From Corydoras sp. C115 (taxonomy: Eukaryota; Chordata; Actinopteri; Siluriformes; Callichthyidae), in assembly GCA_019802505.1 (NCBI GenBank), contig JAFMOC010000070.1, forward strand, positions 531,001 to 595,000: a DNA stretch of 64,000 nucleotides. The letters run 5' to 3'. The translations under genes were made by a program, and so were the position numbers. Positions 13,697-24,500 of the stretch are shown here, one piece after another (position 1 is the first letter of the stretch; each line of letters opens with the position of its first letter). The notes under the pieces were generated by a model. That model had not been told where the DNA came from and searched no databases. It saw nothing but the letters and a program-made list of their open reading frames with translations.

Positions 13697-13789
13697 TCCA
13701 TCAATATGCCTTGAAATATTTTTTCAGTATTTTAACCCCGGGGTTTCTTTGTGTGTAGTGTTAGTGAAATAGTGCATGTTTTGAAACTC

Positions 13790-14010
13790 TCACTTAACCC
13801 ACTACTGATGTTTTGCTGTCAGAGAGAGGTGAGAGTTGTTCTTAGTTCTTGGTCAGTTCCTGTGAGGTCTCCTGGGAGAACCAATGAGAGGGGTGAGCAT
13901 GTTGAGGTGAGAAGATAACACGCCCCTGAGGTCAGGGCCAAACGCCTGGTCAAACACTCTTAACCCCCTGGGGTCAAGCTTTTTAACTCTACAACACGTG
14001 CTTGTATTGA
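13790..14010. other. non-repetitive block in AT-rich DNA
   Basis: An island of balanced composition with GCCCCTGAGG and CCAATGAG motifs resembling AP-2 and CCAAT sites. A candidate regulatory element only. Confidence 0.35.
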
Positions 14011-16139
14011 TCGCACATCTCTGATTTCATTTCTCCTACAAACAGGCTCAACTGAAGTGCAAAATCTCAGCAGTGAGCTCTGGTGTGTTGGAATTCAATC
14101 TCGCAGTTATTAATATTAAAACGAATTCAAACACAGATTTGAGGTGTTTAATAAATAATAATGAATTAATAATTCTAACGCATTCACAAAAGTGAACCTG
14201 CAGATTTGTTTTTCATTATTCAAATATTTGGAAATCTAAAATTTAATTAGGTAAAAAATTTAATAAAACTATTATTCATTTTTAAAATTATCATGAAATG
14301 AATCAATGCAGTAATATACAATAAAACAACACAACCTAAAATATAATAATAATAACAACAATAATAACCATAATAATAAATATAATAATAAAATATTGTT
14401 TGGGTCAACTCTAAGGATTTAATAGGGAAGGCTATTTTTGAAGAACCATTAAAATATCTTTGATAAACTGCTATATTTCTTTCTGTTCTAAAACCTTAAA
14501 ATTACTAATCCAATAGTTAAATAATTATTTATTTATGAAAGCATAAAAGCATGGCTCTGTGTAATTAAAAACAAGTAATCAAAATGAATAAATTAAAAGC
14601 AAACACACTCATCCGCTCACACATTCAAGCTCCTCCCCATTCTTTTAATTCGGACACTCTGCCACCAAAATAGCAGCTGCAGCTCTGCTTAGGTTATTTA
14701 TATAAAATGAAATGAATTCTCTTTATGAGACACTTAAATCATTTATAAATCATTTTTAATTGACAAATTTTTGGCCTATTCAATAAAATACATCCAAGTT
14801 CATACTGTATATATAATCAATCTATCTGTGTGTGGGTGAAGGTGTTTGCATTTCCATGTCTTGCAATTATTTATGGATTACACTTAGCAGGTCACCAGTG
14901 TGATGCTTCAAAATGTTCTTAGGAATTTGTTCTTTAACTCTTTGAAAGTTGAATTGTATATATTTATACATATACAATTTATACATTTATGTGTGTGTGT
15001 GTGTGTTTTCTTCTATACACATCTACAGGGATTTAACTACTTGGCATTCTGTTCCTATAGTCAGTCAGTCTGATAGTCTAATGAGAAAGATCTCTAGCTG
15101 AGGTAGCTGTCAGACATTAAACAGACCTACACAACTGGATGAGCTGACGAAGTGAACGCTGCACTGTTGTTAGATGTTCAACCAACCCAAAGGATCCACA
15201 CTTAAATCCAGACTTGATACATATTCTTAAATCCCAGAAAGTGGCTTGTTTGCTCGACTTATAAACATTTTCACTTCTCAAGCCATAAGTGATTTTCTTA
15301 TTAAGCTGCAGTTAATCAACTGCTATTTTTTTGCTGATCGCATTGATTTTGATTAATTAAAAAAAAATGTGTAAATAACAGTGTTATCTATTTAAGTGAT
15401 ATCCAGCCCTTTAGATATAACTGTATAGATACTTAGGCACAAAAAGGCTTGCAGACACACAGAAAGGACAACCAACCAGAAATCGAACCAGGGACCTTCT
15501 TGCTGCACCACTATGATGCATAACAATGTGTTATTAAATAAAATACATACAATACAAACTCAACGGTGCAAAAGTGTGTTGTGGGTGTAGCAAAGCCAGG
15601 TGCAGAGGTTTTCCATACGCCTTCCAGTGTTCCATGATTTTTATATTCCATCTCATAAGCACAAATTCATCACCTTTCCCATGTGATGGACATCTATGTT
15701 AGCAAGTCTGGGTCTAATGTCAACAGTGTTCAGATGTGACATTTACATCTACACCAGGCATTTAAATGTGTGTGATAAAAAAAATCATAAAAACAACACA
15801 GCTACTTTGATTGTCTTAAATAACAGCATGCCCTTCCTAAAAAAATAAAATCATGACATTTGATAGAAAACACATAATGTGTCTAAATAACTGAGATGGC
15901 ATAATATATATCAATGCCATTTGTGCATCCTGTAAAGTAATAACTTAAAACGTACTGTATATGGGATTTTTATTTTATTTTACCTCATTGTTGAATGTAG
16001 CCCAGCCACCTTGTTTAATATCAATGCCACACATTGAGCATGCTGCTTCTGCTAAATAAAAAAATGATAAATGTTTAGATGCTTACTGTGAAAGTCATTT
16101 TAAGCATTAGAGGATATTTATAAGGATTTAAAAAATGAT
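14011..16139. other. gene-free AT-rich sequence
   Basis: Contains simple ATA-rich tracts (about 14340-14395), a short GT run (14992-15006) and a possible head fragment of an older SINE relative near 15440-15512. No gene recognised. Confidence 0.5.
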
Positions 16140-16144
16140 AATTG

Positions 16145-16480
16145 GTAACATAGTAGAGAAGTGAAGATAATTGTGCATCAGCGTGGAATTGATGGTATTG
16201 AGTTGCAGGAGTGTGATAGATGAGTATCTACCAGAGTAAAAGTTTACAAGACTGCAGTGTGACCTGCAGTGTTGTACGGCTTAAAGACAATGTCTCCAAA
16301 CAAACGACCAGAGATGAAGAATGAAGTAGCAGAGATAAAGATGTTGCATTCATACTGAGAGTGAGGAGGATGGATAAGATTAGGGATGAGTTTATTAGAG
16401 GGAGGGGACAGGTAGGACATTTGAGACAAGTTAGGGAGGCAAGTATGAGGTGTTTTGGTCACATGCAAAGGGGTATATTT
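16145..16480 (+). mobile_element. non-LTR retrotransposon (LINE) relic, 3' end of ORF2
   Basis: The stretch resembles the common fish LINE segment downstream of the reverse transcriptase domain, including GGATGGATAAGATTAGG and TTTTGGTCACATGCAAAGGGG. In translation it suggests 'MLHSY..GGWIRLG' and 'GVLVTC' pieces, broken by stops and frameshifts. It is dead. The clade (RTE-like or other) is uncertain. Confidence 0.65.
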
Positions 16481-17580
16481 TTTATAATAATGCAATAATT
16501 ATATAATTATATTTAACTTTAATTGCTATAATTGTAATTCTTACTTCATATGGTATTTTGGTAGCACAGTCACCGGGATTATTCTCTCTAAAAAACCTTT
16601 AACATACTATCCTGCGTAAGGTCTTTCTTCATTTAGCAAGACTATTCCTCAGTGGCTAGAAGAGGTTGATTGATTTTATGAGATACCTTAAAGAATTTCA
16701 TAGTCCTCCCTATCCCTGTTTTTAATGTCATCTGATAGAGGGTGATCTTTTGGGGGTAAATAGAACATGAATACAATGGGAGGGTAAAGAGAAACATTCA
16801 CACCAGAACCTTCTCTCACAAACATATAAATAAATATTCAGATCCAGGCCATTTCACTCAATGTCCTACCTCACACATGTCATAACCCAGTGGAATAAAG
16901 TTTTGATACTTCAACATGCCTTAAGAAAGCTGTTGAGTAAATAAACCCTGTTTACTGAACACAAACTGGACAGGAAGGAGAATGAGGAGGTACTGGGCAT
17001 CCGTTTTCCAGTTTATCATTTACGGCTAGAAAATATAATCTAGGGCTCATTGCATGTGGGCACACTTTTAAACAAATAACTTTATCATTTTTAAGTTAAT
17101 CATACAGCAGACCTTCAAACTATTTCTTTACCATAATGAGAATTATAGTGATTATAACTTTCCAAATATTGTTTGCCCAGAAAATTCAGTTTTAACTATG
17201 GAAATGTAATTTTTACATGTTAAATGGAATGATGGCAACTTTTTTAGTGTTTTGCTTCTTCCAAAAAAAAAAAAAAAAGCCATACCACTCATTCGTCTTG
17301 GTCTCGCTTTTGACAAAATTCTGATTCAGTTTTTTTTAATTTTGGAAAATTGTCTCTTAATCATTTTACGATCTGTAAATGTGTGTCCTGCACTGTGGAT
17401 GTTGATGCTTCCTGAAGGATGAGTCTCCCGATGAGCACGATGTAAAAACACGATGTAAAAACGTGAACTTCATTTAGGTGGTCTCATCCCCAATGACAAA
17501 AAATGTCAATAGTTTAGGAAATAAATTGACCAATTCTGCCAGAGAAAAATCCTATATAAGATTGACATCTTCCATAGATA
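16481..17580. other. gene-free sequence, nothing recognised
   Basis: AT-rich, with a short poly(A) at about 17263-17278. No gene or repeat family identified. Confidence 0.5.
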
Positions 17581-17590
17581 AAGTTAATAT

Positions 17591-17917
17591 TCATTCATTA
17601 TCATCTGCTTTATCCTGTAGTAGGGTCGCGGTGGGGTTCCCCATGCCCATCCAGGAGAGAACGTCTCGGGCGCTGGGCAGATTCACCCAGGACAGGGCGC
17701 CAATCTATCGCTGGGCACACACTCACTCACACAGACACACTCTATTTGGGGCAATTTGGAGAACTCAATTGACTTGATCCATGTTTTTGGACTGTGGGAG
17801 GAAACTGGAGAACTTGGAGGAAACCCACGCGGACACGGGGAGAACATGGAAACTCCACCCAGATGGGGATTCAAACCGGGAATCCCTAGCGCTGAGAGGA
17901 GAACATGCTAAACCACT
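17591..17917 (-). mobile_element. SINE copy with 10-bp target-site duplication
   Basis: Near full-length reverse-strand copy. Flanked by AAGTTAATAT at 17581-17590 and 17918-17927. It lacks only the first few bases of the head, a normal 5' truncation. Confidence 0.93.
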
Positions 17918-18097
17918 AAGTTAATATGTTAACTTTAAACTGAGTTTTATTGACCGGTTTTAGGTTTAGAGGACATATGTCTTTTCTGCTGTGGATTCGT
18001 AACCTATCCCGGTTGTTTTCCCTGTTTTTCACTGAGTGAGCACCTGGGAGAAACTACTGAAGGCTAAGTGACTATTTCGAATAAGAATTTAAGAAAG

Positions 18098-18434
18098 AAG
18101 CGTCACGGTGGTTTAGTGGTTAGCACGTTCACCTCTTAGCACTAGGGATTCCTGGTTCGAATCCCCATCTGGGTGAAGTTTCCATGTTCTCCCCGTGTCC
18201 GCGTGGGTTTCCTCCGGGTTCTCCGGTTTCCTCCCACAGTCCAAAAACATGGATCAAGTCAATTGAATTCTCAAAATTGCCCCATATAGAGTGTGTCTGT
18301 GTGAGTGAGTGTGTGCCCAGCGATAGATTGGCGTCCTGTCCTGGGTCTATCTGCCCAGCGCCCGAGACGTTCTCCCCTGGATGGGCATGGGGAACCCCAC
18401 CGCGACCCTAATAGAGGATAAAGCGGAAGATAAT
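18098..18434 (+). mobile_element. SINE copy A1, 13-bp target-site duplication
   Basis: Full-length forward copy with A box TGGTTTAGTGG and B box GGTTCGAATCC. It is flanked by GAATTTAAGAAAG at 18085-18097 and 18435-18447. It is the first half of the SINE-spacer-SINE block that recurs in intron 1. Confidence 0.93.
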
Positions 18435-18501
18435 GAATTTAAGAAAGTATTAAAACACTTAATACACAATTATTATTCATTTTTGGCCACCATTAAATGC
18501 T
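18435..18501 (+). other. 67-bp spacer between SINEs A1 and A2
   Basis: Unique-looking DNA that begins with the 3' target-site duplicate of A1. A nearly identical spacer (a few substitutions) occurs at 20773-20837 between two SINEs in the same order and orientation. Confidence 0.9.
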
Positions 18502-18868
18502 GGGCGGCACGGTGGATTAGTGTTTAGCATGTTCTCCTCTCAGCACTAGGGATTCCCGGTTCGAATCCCAATCAGGGTGGAGTTTCCATGTTCTCCCCGT
18601 GTCTGCGTGGGTTTCCTCCGGGTTCTCCGGTTTGCTCCCACAGTCCAAAAACATGGATCAAGTCAATTGAATTCTCCAAAATTGCCCCATATAGAGTGTG
18701 TGTGTCTGTGTGAGTGTGTGCCCAGCGATAGATTGCCCCCCTGTCCTGGGTGAATCTGCCCAGCACCCAAAACGTTCTCCCCTGGATGGGCATGGGAACC
18801 CCCCAATCCCCCCCCCCCCCCAACGACCCTAGTAAAGGATAAAGCAGAAGATAATGGATGGATGGAAA
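18502..18868 (+). mobile_element. SINE copy A2
   Basis: Full-length forward copy with an intact B box and a C11-type homopolymer near 18810-18821. The tail is (ATGG)n-like instead of (ATGA)n. Target-site duplication is not clear. Confidence 0.9.
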
Positions 18869-19280
18869 TGATTTAAACATTTCAGCAGTGAGAGTCATTT
18901 AGAAAAATGCAAATCATTTTAATTTAAAGAGTTGATTTATTTGACACCCGCGCGCGCGTGCTTCACAGGAACGTCACCGGTGTTGTCCGCCGTGTGGGTC
19001 CTTCAGCGCTGACCCGTGGTCTTTGTTTTTGCCTGTTACTAACGTGATAACAAAATGCCCTGACGTGCAATTCACTGCATTCTATGCACTGTGTGTTACC
19101 CATTTCTTCAAACGTTTGTAGAACCGATGAATTTGGATAACTGTCTGTTTCCTGAAAGCGATACGTCGCGTTTATTTTGCCTGTCAACAGTAGGCGTATC
19201 CGCCGGCAGCAGAGCGCTGCGCGCGCTGGCGTGACCTCTACGGCAGATGAAAACAGAGCGGAGGCTGCAGCGGGATCAAC

Positions 19281-19313
19281 ATGGCTGCGGAGCGGCGAGC
19301 TGCTTCAGCCTGA
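19281..19313 (+). promoter_or_regulatory. possible 10-codon upstream ORF in the tmem161b leader
   Basis: The ATG inside the YY1-like motif opens a short frame (MAAERRAASA, then TGA) 113 nt before the real start. It counts as a uORF only if transcription begins upstream of 19281. YY1 sites of this kind often lie at or just after the start site, so it may or may not be in the mRNA. Confidence 0.35.
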
Positions 19314-19425
19314 CACCGCGCTCCGCACACGACGCCCGGCGGGCCTATGAGCGCAGCCCGGCGAGCCTTCCGCCCCGGGCCGCAGAGTTTGACCGGCGTC
19401 GTTGAGCCTCTTCCCGCACGTCGAG

Positions 19426-19428
19426 ATG
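19426..19428 (+). CDS. tmem161b: tmem161b exon 1, coding part (start codon only)
   Basis: The ATG is followed at once by a GT donor (ATG|GTGAGC), so exon 1 supplies only the initiator methionine in phase 0. Its 5' UTR lies upstream in the CpG-rich promoter block; the transcription start is not determined. The choice rests on the exon 2 acceptor, which gives GGT GTG ATC and so the conserved MGVI start. Confidence 0.85.
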
Positions 19429-21525
19429 GTGAGCACCAGGCTAAAGCTAACACTCAGCGGTCTGCGGTCACATCCCAAAGCGCCCCTCGCTCACTACCTA
19501 GGCACACTCAGTGCTCCGGCTTTCGAATGCCATCAAGTGCACTCGGTCCAAAATGCTCAGCAGGTTTGAAACACGACTCTTTCTGGCTCTTTAAACTGTA
19601 GCAACCGACCGGTTTATTTAATGTTAACGTTAAAATGCAGCGCTGCAACCCGGCATTAAAACCACAATCCAGCTACAGGATTAAAGAGAAACTGATGATT
19701 TAATACATTTAATTACAGATATCAGGATGAACGGAGTCCTTTAAACATGACAGAGTGCTTGTCTGTAGAGGTTGCATGCAGCTTCATGTATTGGGATGCC
19801 GAATAGGCGTTACTTAAAATGGTTTACGAACCTGGACCAGTGTTTATGACATTGTGGCGTCTAGAACAATCTTCTTCTACACACTCTGCACGTCAGAGGC
19901 GTAAAGCATTACAGTTTAAGGTCAAGACATGTTTTAAGGTTAGAGCCAGGCCTGTCAGTGCATAAGGGTCCTTACAGTGCTGTGTGGGGGGGTATGTGTG
20001 TGTGGGGGTGTGTGTGTGTGTGTGTGGGGGGGGGGGGGGGGTGGGGGTGTGTGTGTGTGTGTGTGGGTGTGTGTGTGTGTGTGTGTGGGGGGGGGGGGTG
20101 TGTGTGTGTGTGTGGTGTGTGTGTGTGTGTGTGGGTGGAGGGGGTGATGGGGAGTTACCTGCTACTCTCACTTCCTCATCAGGGCTGCATCTGACCCCTG
20201 CCTGTCCTTCATCTGCCCCTCCATCAACCTGTTTGCACAGTGTTTTGAAATCAACATGCATACGTTAAAGGTGCATTTACTTAAAACACTACATGCGTTC
20301 TGGAGAACCACACCTGTCCATTTCCCCCCATGTGTCAATGGAATGTGTTCAGGTCTCTGCCCCACGCAGAATGATTGTTCATGATGATTATTACTGTTTT
20401 GCTAAATAGATTTTCACTGTAACATCTCGGGGCGGCACGGCGGCTTAGTGTTTAGCACGTTCGCCTCTCAGCGCTAGGGATTCCCGGTTCGAATCCCCAT
20501 CTGGGTGGAGTTTCCATGTTCTCCCCGTGTCTGCGTGGGTTTTCCGGTTCTCCGGTTTCCTCCCACAGTCCAAAAACATGGATCAAGTCAATTGAATTCT
20601 CAAAATTGCCCCATATAGAGTGTGTGTGTGTGTGTGTGAGTGAGTGTGTGCTCAGCGATGGATTGGCGCCCTGTCCTGGGTGTATCTGCCCAGCGCCCGA
20701 GACGTTCTCCCCTGGATGGGCATGGGGAACCCCCCCGCGACCCTAATAGAGGATAAAGCGGGAGATGAATGAATTTAAGAAAGTATTAAAACACTTAATA
20801 CATAATTATTATTAATTTTTGGCCACCATTAAATGATGGGTGGCACGGTGGCTTAGTGTTTAGCATGTTCTCCTCTCAGCACTAGGGATTCCCGGTTCGA
20901 ATCCCCATCTGGGTGGAGTTTCCATGTTCTCCCCGTGTCTGCGTGGGTTTCCTCCGGGTTCTCCGGTTTCCTCCCACGTTCCAAAAATAATCAAGTCAAT
21001 TGAATTCTCCAAATGGCCCCATATAGAGTGTGTGTGTATGAGTCAGTGTGTGCCCAGCGATGGATTGGCGCCCTGTCCTTGGTGTATCTGCCCAGCGCCC
21101 GAGACGTTCTCCCCTGGATGGGCATGGGAAAACCCCACCGTGACCCTAATAGAGGATAAAGCGGGAGATAATGAATGAATGAATGAATGTAACATCTGGG
21201 ACAAGACATCGTGATCTGACACAGGGATTTTTGTTTGTTTGTCTTGTAGCTCCTTGTTAGAACCGCTTCATGGTCTACATGTTCTTAGTATGTTCATTAA
21301 ACCTCAGGGATTCTAGGACTTAAGCTGCATCTGAAATCCCTTACTTTACTATAAGTCGTACAGAGTGTGTAGTGTTAACTTGTCTAAAAAATATTTGTTG
21401 TAATGTATTAAAGTCATGTTGTTTGGTTTGGTTCTACACTTTTACAATTTATAATACAGCTTAGACATCAAAGTATAGAATTACTGCTTGACTTCTTTCA
21501 AAGTCAAGTGTTGTAGCTGATAAGA

Positions 21526-21571
<46 letters not shown>

Positions 21572-24500
21572 CATATGCAAGCATGTGATCGATTCTTATT
21601 GTTTATTGGACCATACTCTTGAGATATATTATTGGATTAAAGTGAATTTGACGTCTTGTAGGAACAGCAGAATGGCTGCTTGACCTTTTATGCTCTCACT
21701 TGCACCACTGGTTGACACTCTGATCCACTCTGCCCTTGGCTTAATTTCTCAAAAAGGACCTTGCAGTTGAGTTTTTGGATCGACTGGTTATCTCCACCAG
21801 CCCCCCTCGGACCTCATTTGGCCCCTGTGTATTTTGGGTCAGTGCTACTGGGACAGATTGGGTGCTCATGCTGCTTTAATTTTCCACCATGGAAAAAGTC
21901 TCTTAAGAGCTGGTCTGTGTTTCTTATAGAGATTGGTTGATCCTATGTTTCCTGCATGTGTGTTTGTTTTGTGACCCATATAATATGGTCTTCCAGTGGA
22001 AAACGTGTTTGGTCCAAAAAGACTCGCTCGTCTCACATTTAAAAGACGAGAAACACTTCACTTAAGACATTTTGAATGCAATAAAGCAGCTTTAATTTAG
22101 ATTGAATTTACATTTCACTGTTCTTATTTATAAATACATTTGTTTAATTAGTTTTTAATGAAACTGTTTTGTGAAATCCTTGTTTCATGCGTGAGATTTA
22201 ACTCACTACCAGTTGCTTTAAAGTTTTTAATTTTTGTTTAAGAAACATAAGCAGATAAAACTTGAATTTAAACAAAGCAGGACACTGTTGTTTGTACTGT
22301 TTTCTGTAAACCATGAGTTCGGCATGAAAATCCCAGTATCAGCAGATTCTGAATTCAACTCGCCTGTCTGGTACTAACAACCATGCCAAAGTTGATTTTG
22401 ATGTTCAGTTTAGGTTTCAGTAGGTTAACCATATCCACATGCCTCAATGCATGTAAAGTAACTGCCATGTGATTTGTTAATTCTATGTTTTATCAAACAA
22501 TTGGACATCTGTAGCTAATAAAGTAATGAGTGAGTAATTATTTGCATTATAACTGTTTTAATGGCTGGTAATTTAACATCACATTAAAAAATAATTACGT
22601 GATTTATTGTTGCAGCGCTTCGTTTAATCATGTTCTTTGTAGATTTTCTTTAATGTTGAAGATTGTGTGTATAAATAACAGCTGCAGAAAGCCTTCAAGA
22701 ACCTTTCTGCATAAAACCTGTCAGCCTTCAGCAAAGAAAAAAAAAGCCATGCTGCTTTGCTCCATCAGCGAGTTGTAAATAAAGACCTCAGAACGGAGCG
22801 TTGTAAGCACTCGTTTTTTTAACAAAACCTTCGTTTTCATTCATGGTTGTGACCTAATTTACTTTCACCGGATCGCCGGTGTTGCCTGGCAAAATAATGC
22901 TGCTTCAGGCTTCCTGCTGTATTTCCAATCAGGTCCTGCATCCGAGCCAACCTATTGAGATGGGTGCAAGGTTCCTACTTCCGTGTGGATCTGGCTGCTC
23001 GACACCTCTTTTATAAAGGCCACCTTGTTGTCGGGGTGGGATGGTGTCCTGCTGCATTTCCTCCTGAAATTAGGTTTAATGTCAGTTTTAAAGGCATTAC
23101 ATGAACAGATCACACAATGTCTCTTTCCATTAGACGTTTTGTTCAAAGAGGCTCAATGTAATGTGCACCAGAATGTCCTGCTCTTGGTAGAAGAGCAATA
23201 ATATGATGTTGACTCTTTGCCCTCTAAAGCCTCTTCTGTTCTTGTTCTCCTAATAGACTATGACTCTTAGTGGCTTGCTAGCAGGACTTCACGTTAAAAG
23301 AAGTGTATTGCTTTCTTAAAGGTGTCTATAAAATTCAAGTGCTTTCTTGTTATTGCCATGGTGGATCATCCAGCGAATAGTAGGATTTAAAAAAAAGAAA
23401 AGAAAAAAAGGAAAAAGAAATGAGCACTTTTCTTCTCAGACTGAGTTCTCTGGGTTACAGGATAAATTGAGTCGGAATTATAAAAGAATGAAAATGCCCA
23501 TTTCCATCCTTTAGAAACAGGTTGTGTGAAAGTTAGTCACCCTATGCATCATATCCACCCAATGCAATGTATACCTATCAGGAGCATCACAAAACCGGTA
23601 TCATTTGGGTGGTGGATTGTTTGTCAGTTCTGCAGTGACACTGATGTGGTGAGGGGGTTTTAGTGCAGCAGTGCTGCTGGAGTTTCATTTAAACAGCTCA
23701 GTGACACTGCTGGGATAGGAATAATGCACCAACCAAATAATACCTGCTCTGTGGTGGAACAGAGGAACAGTTCTGTGGACACCTTGTTAATAAGGGTCAA
23801 CAGAGTCTCTAATAACTGTACCATCGTGTTAAATTTAAAGTTTTTATGGTGCATCCTGAAAACATTTTAAGGAATGTAATATCTTTTATGGAGCTGTATT
23901 AAAATACAGGGCATCAAATGTATAGGTGCTCTGGATACATTTTAGGGATGACTTTAGTTCATAGCACATTACATTATACACCTGTACCTGTATTGATTTT
24001 TCTATTCACCAGTTTATGGAGACTTGCCTTTCATGTGTCTTCAGTTAAGTGACCAGTCGAGGGCAGATTGCAGAAATGTGAAGAAATTGGAAAGTTGTTT
24101 TCTGTCTCTTCCTTGAAGCCACACTGTGCGTCACCGGTGAGACCAGCAGCAGTGGCCGCACTTCCTCCACACTGGCCGGAGTCGTTTGATTCTGGACTGA
24201 AAGAGCAATTTTATACTTGACTGATGTACGAAACTCAAGAATGTTTGCAATCTCCAGTCTGTTTGTCCCAACTGAAATTGCTTCCTTTTATACTTCAGCT
24301 CAGCTGCCTGAGGTGCACGAAGTAGACTTTCATGTGACGTTAAAGAACCCACACAAATGGTTTCGACTCTTCTGAGAATGTGTTTTTTTTCCACTTATGA
24401 AAAACCATTTAAAAAGTTTGAGACTTGCAATTACCAGGCATTTACCAGTTCGATGGCTATCAGGACCAGCAATCTTTTTGTATTTTCTTGCCTAAGTACT

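Larger units (their letters stand above)
18945..19460 (+). promoter_or_regulatory. tmem161b: CpG-rich promoter and 5' UTR of tmem161b
   Basis: This block is far richer in G, C and CpG than the AT-rich sequence around it, and it ends at the start-codon exon. It has no obvious TATA box. A YY1-type motif (CAACATGGCTGC) lies at 19278-19289, and a GCGCGC-rich NRF1-like stretch lies at about 19212-19229. CRE-like ACGTCA and TGACGT occur further upstream. This is the usual layout of a broadly expressed vertebrate gene. The transcription start is inferred, not seen. Confidence 0.75.

Noticed and set aside
1..19000. mir-9 precursor expected between tmem161b and mef2c in other vertebrates
   Set aside because: I looked for the mature miR-9 sequence and its complement and did not find either. 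It may lie outside the window.
19893..20268. Frames of 78-122 codons on both strands in intron 1
   Set aside because: They translate the G/T-rich tract into Cys/Val/Gly or Thr/His/Pro repeats; low complexity, not genes.
17478..21209. Several frames of 70-108 codons with a shared 'MFSPCPRGFP' or 'MPIQGRTF' peptide
   Set aside because: These are translations of SINE copies in either orientation. Similarity between them reflects the repeat, not a protein family. The same applies near 7400-7720 and 56785-57200.
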